Source of the DNA: Pseudomonas sp. 21
GTDB taxonomy: Bacteria > Pseudomonadota > Gammaproteobacteria > Pseudomonadales > Pseudomonadaceae
NCBI RefSeq assembly: GCF_000955805.1
Contig: NZ_JYOA01000002.1
Coordinates: 109,868 to 173,867 of the forward strand
Length of the DNA: 64,000 nucleotides
Reading direction: 5' to 3'
Position numbers and translations under genes: made by a program. The stretch's first letter is position 1; every line of letters starts with the position of its first letter. The notes under the pieces were generated by a model, which saw nothing but the letters and a program-made list of their open reading frames with translations, was not told the origin of the DNA and did no database searches. This document shows positions 43,070 through 50,570 of this stretch, piece by piece.

Positions 43070-44413
43070 TCACTGGCTCCATTTGCCCAACTGGGCGACG
43101 CGGTCGCGGGTATAGAGATCGGTCCACTTCAGCGAGTTGAAATCCGATACCTGTTTGGGGTTGTACGCGGTGCGTTGCAGGCGCACCGGCTCGCCGGCCT
43201 TGTACACGGCCTGCAGGCGGTTGCGGTCCTGGAGAATGCGGATGTCTTCCAGCGGCGAACCGTCGAGGATCAGCAGGTCGGCCTGCTTGCCCGGCTCCAG
43301 GGTGCCGAGGGATTCGCCACGGGGCATCAGCCGCGAACCGACATTGGTCGCCGCGTAGAGCGCCTCGGCGGGGGTGAAGTCCAGCCGGCGTACCAGCAGT
43401 TCCAGTTCACGGGCGTGCCATTCGCCATAGGGCGTCACGGCGAAACCGCTGTCGCTGCCGCAGGCGAAGGGGATGCCGGCAGCCTTGGCGCGCTTGAGTA
43501 CCGGGGTACCCAGTTCCAGGGTGCGCGCGCAGTAGCCGGCGTAGCCGGTGGCGATGGCCGGATCGTGGGGCTGGCAGAAGTCCACGGTGTTCTGCGGGAA
43601 GGTCATGGTCGGCGCGAGCACGCTGCCGGCTTCGAGCAGCGCCTCGATGCAGGCGTCGTCCATGTAGAAGGCGTGGAAGACCAGGTCGACGCCGGCCCTG
43701 GCCGCGTACATCACTGCTTCGCGGCCGTAGGCGTGGGTGGCCACGCGGCAGCCCAGGCGGTGGGCTTCCTCGACCATCTCGCGGGTTTCGTCGGCGGTGA
43801 AGGCGGCGATGATCTCGCCATTGGGCCTGCGGTGCGTGCCGTCCATGGCGATCTTGATCAGGTCGACGCCGTCCTTGGCCTGCCTGCGGATTTCCGCGAT
43901 GGCCTCGGTGCGGCTGGTGACCAGCGCGGCGGTGAAGTATTCCGGTGCGCCGACACGGCTGGGGAACCAGTCGTTGAGGCTCTGCCGGTTGGTGATCACG
44001 CGGCTGCTGGCGGCGATGCGCGGCCCTTCGAAGAGCCCGGCGTTGACCGTGTTGCGCACGGCGATGCTGAGCTGGCCGCTGTCGCCGGGGCAGACCATCG
44101 AGGTGACCCCGGCTGCCAGCACGTGCTGGGCGAAGAACAGCCCGCGCAGGGCGCGGAATTCGTCGCTGGTCCAGATATCGATGTCTTCCTCGCTCTGGGC
44201 GTTGCCGAAGGCCAGGTGGGTGTGCACGTCCACCAGCCCCGGCATGACGAAGTCGCCGTGGACCTCGCGATCGCCAACTGCCGGGCGCGGCGCCTCGGCC
44301 GTCGGCCCGACCTGGCGGATCACGCCGTTCTCGATGATCAGTGTCTGTCGCTGGCGCGATTCCAGGCCGGTGCCATCGAACAGGGTGGAGCAGTGCAGGT
44401 GCAGGGCGCCCAT
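43070..44413 (-). CDS. Amidohydrolase-superfamily metal hydrolase
   Basis: The 447-residue TIM-barrel hydrolase has MPGLVDVHTHLAFGNAQ (His-x-His), the Lys of LIKIAMDG, the later His of RVATHAYGREAV and VFHAFYMDD, and the Asp of ACGSDSGFAVTPYG. It belongs to the imidazolonepropionase/prolidase-like group and hydrolyses a C-N, C-O or lactone bond. A composite regulatory box sits 60 bases upstream, facing it. In a catabolic operon it might open a lactone or cyclic intermediate; this is inference. Confidence 0.88.
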   Translation of the reverse strand: MGALHLHCSTLFDGTGLESRQRQTLIIENGVIRQVGPTAEAPRPAVGDREVHGDFVMPGLVDVHTHLAFGNAQSEEDIDIWTSDEFRALRGLFFAQHVLAAGVTSMVCPGDSGQLSIAVRNTVNAGLFEGPRIAASSRVITNRQSLNDWFPSRVGAPEYFTAALVTSRTEAIAEIRRQAKDGVDLIKIAMDGTHRRPNGEIIAAFTADETREMVEEAHRLGCRVATHAYGREAVMYAARAGVDLVFHAFYMDDACIEALLEAGSVLAPTMTFPQNTVDFCQPHDPAIATGYAGYCARTLELGTPVLKRAKAAGIPFACGSDSGFAVTPYGEWHARELELLVRRLDFTPAEALYAATNVGSRLMPRGESLGTLEPGKQADLLILDGSPLEDIRILQDRNRLQAVYKAGEPVRLQRTAYNPKQVSDFNSLKWTDLYTRDRVAQLGKWSQ

Positions 44414-44473
44414 GGTCGGACTCTCCTCGTCTTGTTGTTTGCCGGCAGGCTAGGGCGGGCATGCCGGCCGGCA

Positions 44474-44517
44474 CCATCAGATGCTGTCGATGGCCATCCA
44501 TCGATGCTGTCGATACC
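44474..44517 (-). promoter_or_regulatory. Composite NodD-type box facing the amidohydrolase
   Basis: Read on the minus strand, GGTATCGACAGCATCGATGG carries ATC-N9-GAT, and 23 bases on comes GCCATCGACAGCATCTGATGG-like DNA with ATC-N10-GAT. The 11-base direct repeat ATGCTGTCGAT occurs in both (44481-44491, 44504-44514). It is a slightly imperfect member of the box family and ends 60 bases before the amidohydrolase start. Confidence 0.7.
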
Positions 44518-44572
44518 TGGCGCAGGCCGCATTCTGCCTGGGCTTCAGGGGATGGCGCGGCGCTGTCGGGCG

Positions 44573-44615
44573 GGTATCGGGAGTGGCGATGCCTGGCATG
44601 GCGATCGGCGATTTT
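44573..44615 (+). promoter_or_regulatory. Composite NodD-type box facing the NTF2-like gene
   Basis: GGTATCG-N7-CGATGCC (ATC 44576, GAT 44588) is followed, after one T, by GGCATGGCGATCGGCGATTT, in which ATG-N9-GAT occupies the second position 22 bases on. It ends 60 bases before the start at 44676, the same distance as the divergent box from the amidohydrolase. Confidence 0.75.
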
Positions 44616-44675
44616 TCCTGCGGCCGTGGCGAAGGCGAGGATGCGCCCGCCCATCAACCACCAAGGGAAAATCCC

Positions 44676-45056
44676 ATGAAGGCTATTCGCGATCTGTTGC
44701 TGAACCTGGAAGCCGAACGCCAGCGCGCCCTGGTCGAGGAGGACCACGCGCGGCTGGACGAACTGTTCGCCGAAGAGTTGCTGTATGTCCACACCACCGG
44801 GTTGGTGCAGGACAAGGCGCAGTACCTGGACTATGCCCGCCACGCCGTGCGCTACCTGGCGGTGGAGCGCGGCGAGCTGGTGGTCCGCCTGTTCGGTGAT
44901 GGCCTGGCGCTGATGAGCGGCCCGCAGTGCAACCTGCTGCAGAAACGCGGCGGCGGCGAGCCATTGCGCGCCGAGGGTTTTGCCACGCAGCTCTGGGTGA
45001 AAGGCGAGGAGGGGTGGCGCATCGCGTCGTTCCACGGTACCCGCGCGCCGGCCTGA
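44676..45056 (+). CDS. NTF2-like/SnoaL-fold small protein
   Basis: This 126-residue protein has the NTF2-like pattern: an N-terminal helix (LLLNLEAERQRALVEEDHAR), LFAEELLYVHTTG, and a C-terminal strand VKGEEGWRIASFHGT. Such folds act as isomerases, dehydratases or binding proteins in aromatic pathways. AAGGGA precedes the ATG. It stands alone behind a composite box, divergent from the amidohydrolase. Confidence 0.85.
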   Translation: MKAIRDLLLNLEAERQRALVEEDHARLDELFAEELLYVHTTGLVQDKAQYLDYARHAVRYLAVERGELVVRLFGDGLALMSGPQCNLLQKRGGGEPLRAEGFATQLWVKGEEGWRIASFHGTRAPA

Positions 45057-45070
45057 TCCGGCATCCCCGG

Positions 45071-45130
45071 CAGGGACGGGCTTGCCCGCGAACAGGGCCT
45101 TGCGCCGAGGCTGTTCGCGAGCAAGCACCC
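45071..45130. repeat. Degenerate REP-like palindromes
   Basis: GGGCTTGCCCGCGAACAGG and CTGTTCGCGAGCAAGC form inverted REP-like arms, diverged from the perfect copy at 8.1 kb. They lie after the NTF2-like gene, in a gap of about 280 bases without genes. Confidence 0.6.
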
Positions 45131-45256
45131 GACGCCCCCGCGAGCCTGCGAAGAGCCCCCGGCCGACGTCACAGCGAGCCTCCAGGAGCGCTCCCTGGGC
45201 GCGCTCGCGGGCCTGGCCCAGGTGGCCCCGCCCACCCTGCAGGGGGCGCCTTGCCG

Positions 45257-45282
45257 CAAGAAAACGGCGCCGATGGGCGCCG
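45257..45282 (-). terminator. Intrinsic terminator of the alpha/beta hydrolase gene
   Basis: On the minus strand CGGCGCC-CATC-GGCGCCG is followed by TTTTCTT, a compact Rho-independent terminator about 60 bases after the stop at 45340. Confidence 0.8.
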
Positions 45283-45339
45283 TGGAGGGCGGGGTCGACA
45301 CCCCGCAGGAGCAGCGCCGGCTGGCCGGCGCAAGGGATG

Positions 45340-46497
45340 TCAGGCGGTGTGGCCGCCCAGGGTTTCGGCGATCCAGTCGGCGATGTAGTGGCCGGCGTTG
45401 ATGCTGTTGTCGAAGCTCGAATGCTGCACGCCGCCTTCGCGCTCGGTGAAGATCTTCAGCTCGCGCCTGGGGCTGTTCACCAGTTGCTCGTAGGTGCGCT
45501 GCGCCCACTTCAGCGGAATCTGCGAGTCCTTCTCGCCGTGGGTGACCAGGAAGGGCACGCGGATACGGTCGAGCACGCCGTCCAGGTGCACGTTCTCGGC
45601 GATCTCCATGAACTCTTCCAGGTCCTTCGCGCCCCAGACCCACTGCACGTGCGCCCAGTAGTGCGGCACCGGGAAGTTGCCTTCCTTTTCCAGGCGGCGC
45701 TTCTGCACGTCGCGCCAGTCGTGGTTGGCGCCCCAGACCACACCGCAGGCGAAGCGCGGCTCGAAGGCCACCGCGCGCGGGCAGTAGTAGCCGCCCAGGG
45801 AGACACCCTCCAGGCCGATGCGCTTGGGGTCGACTTCGGGGTGGGTCTCCAGCCAGTCAACCACGCGGCTGGCCCAGTGTTCGCTGTCGTAGCGCGCGGT
45901 CAGGCCGTGCAGGCGCAATGCCTCGCCGGTGCCGGGCTGGTCGATGATGAGCGAGGACACGCCGCGCCGGGCCAGCCAGGCCGGCAGGCCGACGCGGTAC
46001 TTCATTTCCTTGGTCGAATCCAGGCCGTTGACCTGCACCAGCAGCGGCGCCGGGCCGTCGACGCCCTCGGCGCGCACCAGCAGGCCGGAGAGGTGCTTGC
46101 CTTCATAGGGGATTTCCACCCGCTCGCAGTTTTCCTTGGACAGGTCGATTCCGCGCGCGAAGGTTTCCAGGAAGCGCTGGTACAGCGCCTCGCGGCCCGG
46201 CGCGCCGTGGGCTTGCAGGCGTTCGCAGGTGAGGTAGTAGGTGGCGGCGCGGTTGTATTTCTCGCCGGCGGAGAGGCGGCGGCCGGCGGCTTCGTCTTCC
46301 TCGGCCAGGGCGCAGAGCTTGTCGGCCATCTTCGCCCAGGTTTCGCGGAAGGCCTGGGTGCCGGCGGCGTCGGGTTGCCTGGCGGCCTCCTGCAGCGGAG
46401 CGCACATCTCCTCGATCTCGCCCAGGCGGGCGCCCATCTCGATGGCCAGGTCCACCGAGAGATTCCAGACGTAATTGGTGGGGAAGTAACGGAACAT
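45340..46497 (-). CDS. Alpha/beta hydrolase of the C-C-bond (DHPON hydrolase-like) family
   Basis: This is a 385-residue protein with an N-terminal helical cap (FPTNYVWNLSVDLAIEMGAR onwards) and an alpha/beta core. The nucleophile elbow is GLEGVSLGGYY, the late Asp/Glu region is LVTHGEKDSQIP, and the histidine is in GGVQHSSFDNS. The layout matches 2,6-dihydroxypseudooxynicotine hydrolase and fungal Ayg1-type polyketide hydrolases, which cut a C-C bond next to a ketone on an aromatic substrate. GAAGGA precedes the ATG. A composite NodD-type box lies 103 bases upstream, and an intrinsic terminator follows. Confidence 0.87.
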   Translation of the reverse strand: MFRYFPTNYVWNLSVDLAIEMGARLGEIEEMCAPLQEAARQPDAAGTQAFRETWAKMADKLCALAEEDEAAGRRLSAGEKYNRAATYYLTCERLQAHGAPGREALYQRFLETFARGIDLSKENCERVEIPYEGKHLSGLLVRAEGVDGPAPLLVQVNGLDSTKEMKYRVGLPAWLARRGVSSLIIDQPGTGEALRLHGLTARYDSEHWASRVVDWLETHPEVDPKRIGLEGVSLGGYYCPRAVAFEPRFACGVVWGANHDWRDVQKRRLEKEGNFPVPHYWAHVQWVWGAKDLEEFMEIAENVHLDGVLDRIRVPFLVTHGEKDSQIPLKWAQRTYEQLVNSPRRELKIFTEREGGVQHSSFDNSINAGHYIADWIAETLGGHTA

Positions 46498-46599
46498 TCT
46501 TCTTGTCCTTCTGCGGTCATTGAGTCCGGCGCCCGGAAACAGCGGCAGGCACGCAGGGCGCGGTTCGAAGGCAAGGTACGCAGGCGGGAAGGGGCGGGG

Positions 46600-46642
46600 C
46601 CAATCGCGAGTGGGGATGCGAGGTATCGTGAAACGCGATGCC
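46600..46642 (-). promoter_or_regulatory. Composite NodD-type box facing the alpha/beta hydrolase
   Basis: On the minus strand the first box is GGCATCG-N7-CGATACC, then one T, then CGCATCCCCACTCGCGATTG(G). Both contain ATC-N9-GAT (plus-strand 46625-46639 and 46603-46617), 22 bases apart. The second box differs in one base from the copy at 47778-47798. It ends 102 bases before the hydrolase start. Confidence 0.85.
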
Positions 46643-46696
46643 CCGGCGCCGTTGCGGCGGCCGGGGCGATAGCCGCTGATCGGCCGGGTGAAGTGT

Positions 46697-47635
46697 TCAG
46701 GCGCTGGCGCGCAGGGCGTCCGGTCGCTGGTCGACGCTCTGGATGAAGTCACGGATGCGCTCGCGCAACCAGCGGTGCATGGGGTCGCCCTCCATGCTGC
46801 GGTGCCAGAGCATGAACTCGCGCATCACCGGAATCTTCACCGGCGGCGGCAGGATGCGCAGCGGCAGGTAGCGCGCGTACAGCTCGGCCAGGCGACGGTG
46901 CATGGTCGCCACGCGCTGGGTGCCCACCAGCAATTGCGGCAGGGTGTTGAAGTCGTTGGTGATGACTTCGAGGCGGCGGTTGAAGCCGTACTGACTCATG
47001 AACCAGTCCTCGATGCTCAGGTGCCGGTTGCGCCCGAAGCCCACCGAGATGTGGCCCATCTGCATGTACTGCTCAAGCGTCAGGGCGTCGCCGACGTCGG
47101 GATTGTTGCGCCAGACCACGCAGACGTGATCTTCCTCGAACAGCAGCTGCGCCGGATGGCCGTCGATGATGTAGCGCTCGGGCGCGATCATCAGGTCGAG
47201 CTCGCCGCGCATCAGCATCTCGGCGGTGTTGTCGCCGGGGCTGAGCATCTCGAAGGTGATGTGCGGCGCCTCCTGGTGGATCTTCTGGATCACCTGGGCG
47301 AACAGCACGCTGATCAGGTAGTCCGAGGTGACCAGGCGGAAATGGCGCTTGCTGCTGGCGGGTTCGAACACCGGCTTGGAGGTGATCGAGGAGCGAATGG
47401 TCAGCAGCACTTCACGTACCGGCACGGCCAGCTCCAGGGCATAGGGCGTGGGCTGCATCTTGCGCCCGACCTGCACCAGCAGTTCGTCCTCGAAGAAGGT
47501 GCGCAGGCGGCCCAGCACGCCACTGGTAGCCGACTGGGTCATGTGCAGGCGTTCGGCGGCACGGGTGATGTTCTGCTCTTCGAGCAGTACATCCAGCGCC
47601 ACCAGCAGGTTCAGGTCCAGGTGGTGAAAACGCAT
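46697..47635 (-). CDS. NodD-type LysR-family regulator 2 (FdeR-like)
   Basis: The 312-residue LTTR begins MRFHHLDLNLLVALDVLLEE with QSATSGVLGRLRTFFEDELL in the recognition region and RHFRLVTSDYLISVLFAQV in the effector domain. This places it firmly in the NodD/FdeR branch that senses flavonoids and related aromatics. It is flanked on both sides by composite ATC-N9-GAT boxes pointing away from it, and two half-sites occur before its own start. It is the prime candidate regulator for the supercluster. Confidence 0.92.
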   Translation of the reverse strand: MRFHHLDLNLLVALDVLLEEQNITRAAERLHMTQSATSGVLGRLRTFFEDELLVQVGRKMQPTPYALELAVPVREVLLTIRSSITSKPVFEPASSKRHFRLVTSDYLISVLFAQVIQKIHQEAPHITFEMLSPGDNTAEMLMRGELDLMIAPERYIIDGHPAQLLFEEDHVCVVWRNNPDVGDALTLEQYMQMGHISVGFGRNRHLSIEDWFMSQYGFNRRLEVITNDFNTLPQLLVGTQRVATMHRRLAELYARYLPLRILPPPVKIPVMREFMLWHRSMEGDPMHRWLRERIRDFIQSVDQRPDALRASA

Positions 47636-47668
47636 GGCGATGGCTCACGGTTCTTGTAGTTATTTTCG

Positions 47669-47696
47669 CGATACCTTCGGGCCGCATTCCCGATAC
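47669..47696 (-). promoter_or_regulatory. Half-site pair upstream of the FdeR-like LysR gene
   Basis: On the minus strand GTATCGGGAA and GGTATCGCGAAA repeat directly with ATC-to-ATC spacing of 22 bases, the same spacing as the composite boxes, but the GAT partner halves are missing. It starts 34 bases before the LysR start codon and could be a weak autoregulatory site. Confidence 0.5.
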
Positions 47697-47755
47697 GTCA
47701 ATAGCACCCTGCCTCCTCCGTGCGGCTAACGCCCTGCGTCATGGGCCGCCACGCA

Positions 47756-47798
47756 GGTATCGCGATTGCCGATGCCTCGCATCCCCACACGCGATTGG
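47756..47798 (+). promoter_or_regulatory. Composite NodD-type box facing the dioxygenase operon
   Basis: GGTATCG-N7-CGATGCC (ATC 47759, GAT 47771) is followed by one T and CGCATCCCCACACGCGATTG(G) (ATC 47781, GAT 47793). It is the best-formed copy and the mirror image of the box at 46600-46642. It ends 118 bases before the start at 47917. Confidence 0.85.
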
Positions 47799-47916
47799 TC
47801 AGCCCGCCGGGCCAGCCATCAACCTGCGCTCCGGTCGAGCGGCCGACGAGCCGCGGCGACCCACCACCGGCGACCCCGTGCCCGGCGCCGAACATAATTT
47901 CAATGGAGTGGTAGCC

Positions 47917-48858
47917 ATGAACATTCTTGGACTCGATGCGCTGGTCTTCGGCGTCGACGATATCCAGGCCTGTGCCGATTGCCTGCGTGACTACGGCCTC
48001 ACGGCCGCCCAACTGGACGCCAACGGCGGCCGCTTCGAGGCGCTGGACGGCACCGCGATCATCATCCGCCGGGGTGACGATCCAGGCCTGCCGGCAGCGC
48101 CCGGGGTAACCCCGTCGCTGCGCGAGACCGTCTACGGCGTGGCGTCCACCGCGGACCTGGAAGCCATCGCCGACGAACTGGGGCGCGATCGCGAGGTGCG
48201 CCGCGACGAGAACGGCGCGCTGCACAGCGTCGACGACCTGGGCTTCGCCATTGCCTTCCAGGTTTCCTGGCGCCGCGCCTTCGCGGCGCCGGCCGACCTG
48301 ACCAATGCCCCCGGCAGCGCGCCGCAGCGCCCGCTCAACCAGCTGGGCATCACCCCGGACATGCCGGCGCAGCCGCGCACACTGTCCCACGTCGTCTACT
48401 TCGTGCCGGACGCGGCCAAGGGCGAGGCGTTCTACCGTGACCGCCTGGGCTTCGTCACCACCGACAGCTTCGTCGGCGTCGGGCCGTTCATGCGCACAGC
48501 CGGCATGGACGACCACCACTGCCTGTTCATGATCCAGACCCCGCCGCATATGCAGGGCTGCGAACATTTCACCTTCCACATGGGCAGCGGCACCGAAGTG
48601 CTGCTGGCCGGCACGCGCTTCCAGCAGAAGGGCTGGACCAGCTTCTGGGGCCCCGGCCGCCACCTGCTGGGCTCCAACTGGTTCTGGTACTTCAACAGCC
48701 CGCTGGGCTGCCACATCGAGTACGACGCCGACATGGACAAGCACGACGACGCCTGGGCCGCGCGCCAGGCGCCGATGTCGGCGGACAACTCGCAGCTGTT
48801 CCTCTTCAGCTCGCGGGAGAAATGGGCGCCGAGCGGTCCGCCGCCCAAGCAGGGCTGA
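47917..48858 (+). CDS. Two-domain VOC extradiol-dioxygenase-like enzyme
   Basis: This 313-residue protein has two VOC modules. The C-terminal one carries a plausible 2-His-1-Glu iron site: His in TLSHVVYFVPDA, His in CEHFTFHMG and Glu in CHIEYDADMD. The N-terminal module starts with Asp where the His would be, as in the structural half of type I extradiol enzymes. It should cleave a catechol-type ring. GGAG precedes the ATG. It opens the long plus-strand array and is followed 3 bases later by a Rieske ferredoxin gene. It resembles FdeC of the naringenin pathway in context. Confidence 0.83.
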   Translation: MNILGLDALVFGVDDIQACADCLRDYGLTAAQLDANGGRFEALDGTAIIIRRGDDPGLPAAPGVTPSLRETVYGVASTADLEAIADELGRDREVRRDENGALHSVDDLGFAIAFQVSWRRAFAAPADLTNAPGSAPQRPLNQLGITPDMPAQPRTLSHVVYFVPDAAKGEAFYRDRLGFVTTDSFVGVGPFMRTAGMDDHHCLFMIQTPPHMQGCEHFTFHMGSGTEVLLAGTRFQQKGWTSFWGPGRHLLGSNWFWYFNSPLGCHIEYDADMDKHDDAWAARQAPMSADNSQLFLFSSREKWAPSGPPPKQG

Positions 48859-48861
48859 ACC

Positions 48862-49209
48862 GTGGATTGCGTGGCGCTGTGCCGGCTCGACGAGCTGGGC
48901 GAGGGGCAGTCGCGCGGCTTCGACCCGCGGGGCAGGGGAGCGGACAGCCTGTTCGCTCTCCGTCACCAGGGGCAGGTGCGCGTGTACCGCAACCTCTGCC
49001 CGCACCTGTCGGTGCCGCTGGAGTACCGCAAGGACCGCTTCCTCAGCGCCGACGGGCAGTGGGTCGTCTGCTACGCCCACGGCGCGCGCTTCCGCCCGGG
49101 GGACGGCGCCTGCGTGCACGGCCCCTGCCGCGGGGAAGTCCTGCCGGCGCTGCAACACCGCGAAGCCGACGGCTGGCTGCTATTGCCGCTGGCGCAACTG
49201 GACGCCTGA
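48862..49209 (+). CDS. Rieske-type [2Fe-2S] ferredoxin
   Basis: The 115-residue product has a full Rieske motif, NLCPHLSVPLEY and VVCYAHGARFRPGDG, in a single small domain. The GTG start at 48862 is 3 bases after the dioxygenase stop, with AGGG upstream, so the two are coupled. A Rieske ferredoxin beside an extradiol dioxygenase may re-reduce oxidised active-site iron or feed electrons to an oxygenase. A composite box begins immediately at its stop codon. Confidence 0.88.
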   Translation: MDCVALCRLDELGEGQSRGFDPRGRGADSLFALRHQGQVRVYRNLCPHLSVPLEYRKDRFLSADGQWVVCYAHGARFRPGDGACVHGPCRGEVLPALQHREADGWLLLPLAQLDA

Positions 49210-49252
49210 GGTATCGCGCCGCGCGATAGGTCGCATCCGCGGACTCGATTAG
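49210..49252 (+). promoter_or_regulatory. Composite NodD-type box facing the FAD monooxygenase
   Basis: GGTATCG-N7-CGATAGG (ATC 49213, GAT 49225), one T, then CGCATCCGCGGACTCGATTA(G) (ATC 49235, GAT 49247). It has the same two-box layout and 22-base spacing as at 47756. It begins at the end of the ferredoxin gene and ends 97 bases before the start at 49350, so it makes an internal promoter in the array. Confidence 0.82.
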
Positions 49253-49349
49253 TCAAATCCCGGCCCCGCCGGGAAGCTGTGCCACGGGCACGCAGAACGG
49301 CCGCCGCGCAGAACGTGGCGGACAACAAGAACAAGACGTGAGAGATGCC

Positions 49350-50474
49350 ATGAATACTGTGAGCAATGTGCTGATCGTGGGCGGCGGGATTGGCGGGCTG
49401 TGTGCCGCCATCGCCCTGCGCCGCAAGGGAGTCGCGGTCGATCTGGTCGAGCTGAAGACCGAGTGGACGGTCTACGGCGTCGGCATCATCCAGCAGAGCA
49501 ACGTGGTGCGCGAGATGCACCGCCTTGGCCTGCTCGACGCCTACCTGGACGCCGCCTACGCCTTCGAGGACGTGGCCATCTACACCACGCAGGGCGAGCA
49601 ACTGGCGCGCATTCCCGGCCAGCGCCTGGCCGGCCCGCAGTACCCGGCCAACGTCGGTATCTCCCGTCGTGCGCTGCACAAGGTGCTGAGCGAGACCGCC
49701 ATCGAACTGGGCACCCAGGTGCGCCTGGGCACCTCGGTGGAAAGCCTCGAACAGGACGCCAGCGGCGTCGACGTGCTGTTCAGCGACGGCAGCCAGGGCC
49801 GCTACGCGCTGGTGGTGGGCGCCGACGGCCTGTTCTCCAGGGTTCGCGGCCTGCTCTTCGGCGATCGCTACCAGCCGAGCTTCACCGGCCAGTCGGTATG
49901 GCGCCACAACTTCCCGCGGGCCGCCGGGATCGATCACCTGGCGAACTACCAGGGGCCTTCGGGCAACGCCGGCCTGGTGCCGCTGGCCGATGACCTGATG
50001 TACCTCTTCACCACCTCCCACGAACCGGGCAATCCCTGGATGGACCCGGCCAGCCTGGCCGATGGCCTGCGCCAGCGCCTCGCCGGCTTCGGCGGGCTGA
50101 TCGGCGAGCTGCGCGAGCAGATCGGCGACAGCAGCGAGGTCGTCTACAAGCCGCTGGAAGCCGTGTTCGTCGACGAACCCTGGTACCGCGGCCGCGTGCT
50201 GCTGATCGGCGACGCCGCCCACGCCACCACGCCGCACCTGGGCCAGGGCGCGGGCATGGCTATCGAGGACGCCGTGGTGCTGGCCGAAGAGCTGACTGCC
50301 GGCGGCGAGCTGGAAGACCAGCTGCAGCGCTTCATGGGCCGCCGCTTCGAGCGCTGCAAATTCATCAGCGAGATGTCTCTGCTGGCCGGAGAGAAGGAGA
50401 TCCAGCGCGATCCGTCCTTCGACCGCATCGGCCTGGTCAAGCAGATGCTCGAGGTCACCGCGCGCCCGATCTGA
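49350..50474 (+). CDS. FAD-dependent aromatic monooxygenase (PHBH class)
   Basis: This is a 374-residue group A flavin monooxygenase. VLIVGGGIGGLCAAIAL binds ADP, VVGADGLFSRVR is the DG motif, and LIGDAAHATTPHLGQGAG the GD motif. It uses NAD(P)H and oxygen to hydroxylate a phenolic ring, often creating a diol for ring cleavage. The ATG at 49350 has GAGAG upstream. It follows the composite box and fits with the dioxygenase before it; the context resembles FdeE (C8 hydroxylation of naringenin), though the substrate is inferred only. Confidence 0.9.
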   Translation: MNTVSNVLIVGGGIGGLCAAIALRRKGVAVDLVELKTEWTVYGVGIIQQSNVVREMHRLGLLDAYLDAAYAFEDVAIYTTQGEQLARIPGQRLAGPQYPANVGISRRALHKVLSETAIELGTQVRLGTSVESLEQDASGVDVLFSDGSQGRYALVVGADGLFSRVRGLLFGDRYQPSFTGQSVWRHNFPRAAGIDHLANYQGPSGNAGLVPLADDLMYLFTTSHEPGNPWMDPASLADGLRQRLAGFGGLIGELREQIGDSSEVVYKPLEAVFVDEPWYRGRVLLIGDAAHATTPHLGQGAGMAIEDAVVLAEELTAGGELEDQLQRFMGRRFERCKFISEMSLLAGEKEIQRDPSFDRIGLVKQMLEVTARPI

Positions 50475-50479
50475 TCCCA

Positions 50480-50517
50480 GCGTCCGGCGCGCCCTGCCTT
50501 GATGGCGCGCCGGGACC
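50480..50517. terminator. Hairpin between the monooxygenase and DUF1302 genes
   Basis: GTCCGGCGCGCC and GGCGCGCCGGGAC form near-perfect arms around a 10-base loop just after the monooxygenase stop. There is no T-run. It may stabilise the upstream mRNA or partially separate the uptake genes. Confidence 0.45.
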
Positions 50518-50570
50518 CACGCCAACCACCGCCAACACCGACGCACAAGAACAAGAAAGAGGAAACCCCG

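Noticed and set aside
44481-44514. Short tandem repeat or CRISPR-like array from the repeated ATGCTGTCGAT
   Set aside because: There are only two copies, and both fall inside a composite regulatory box.
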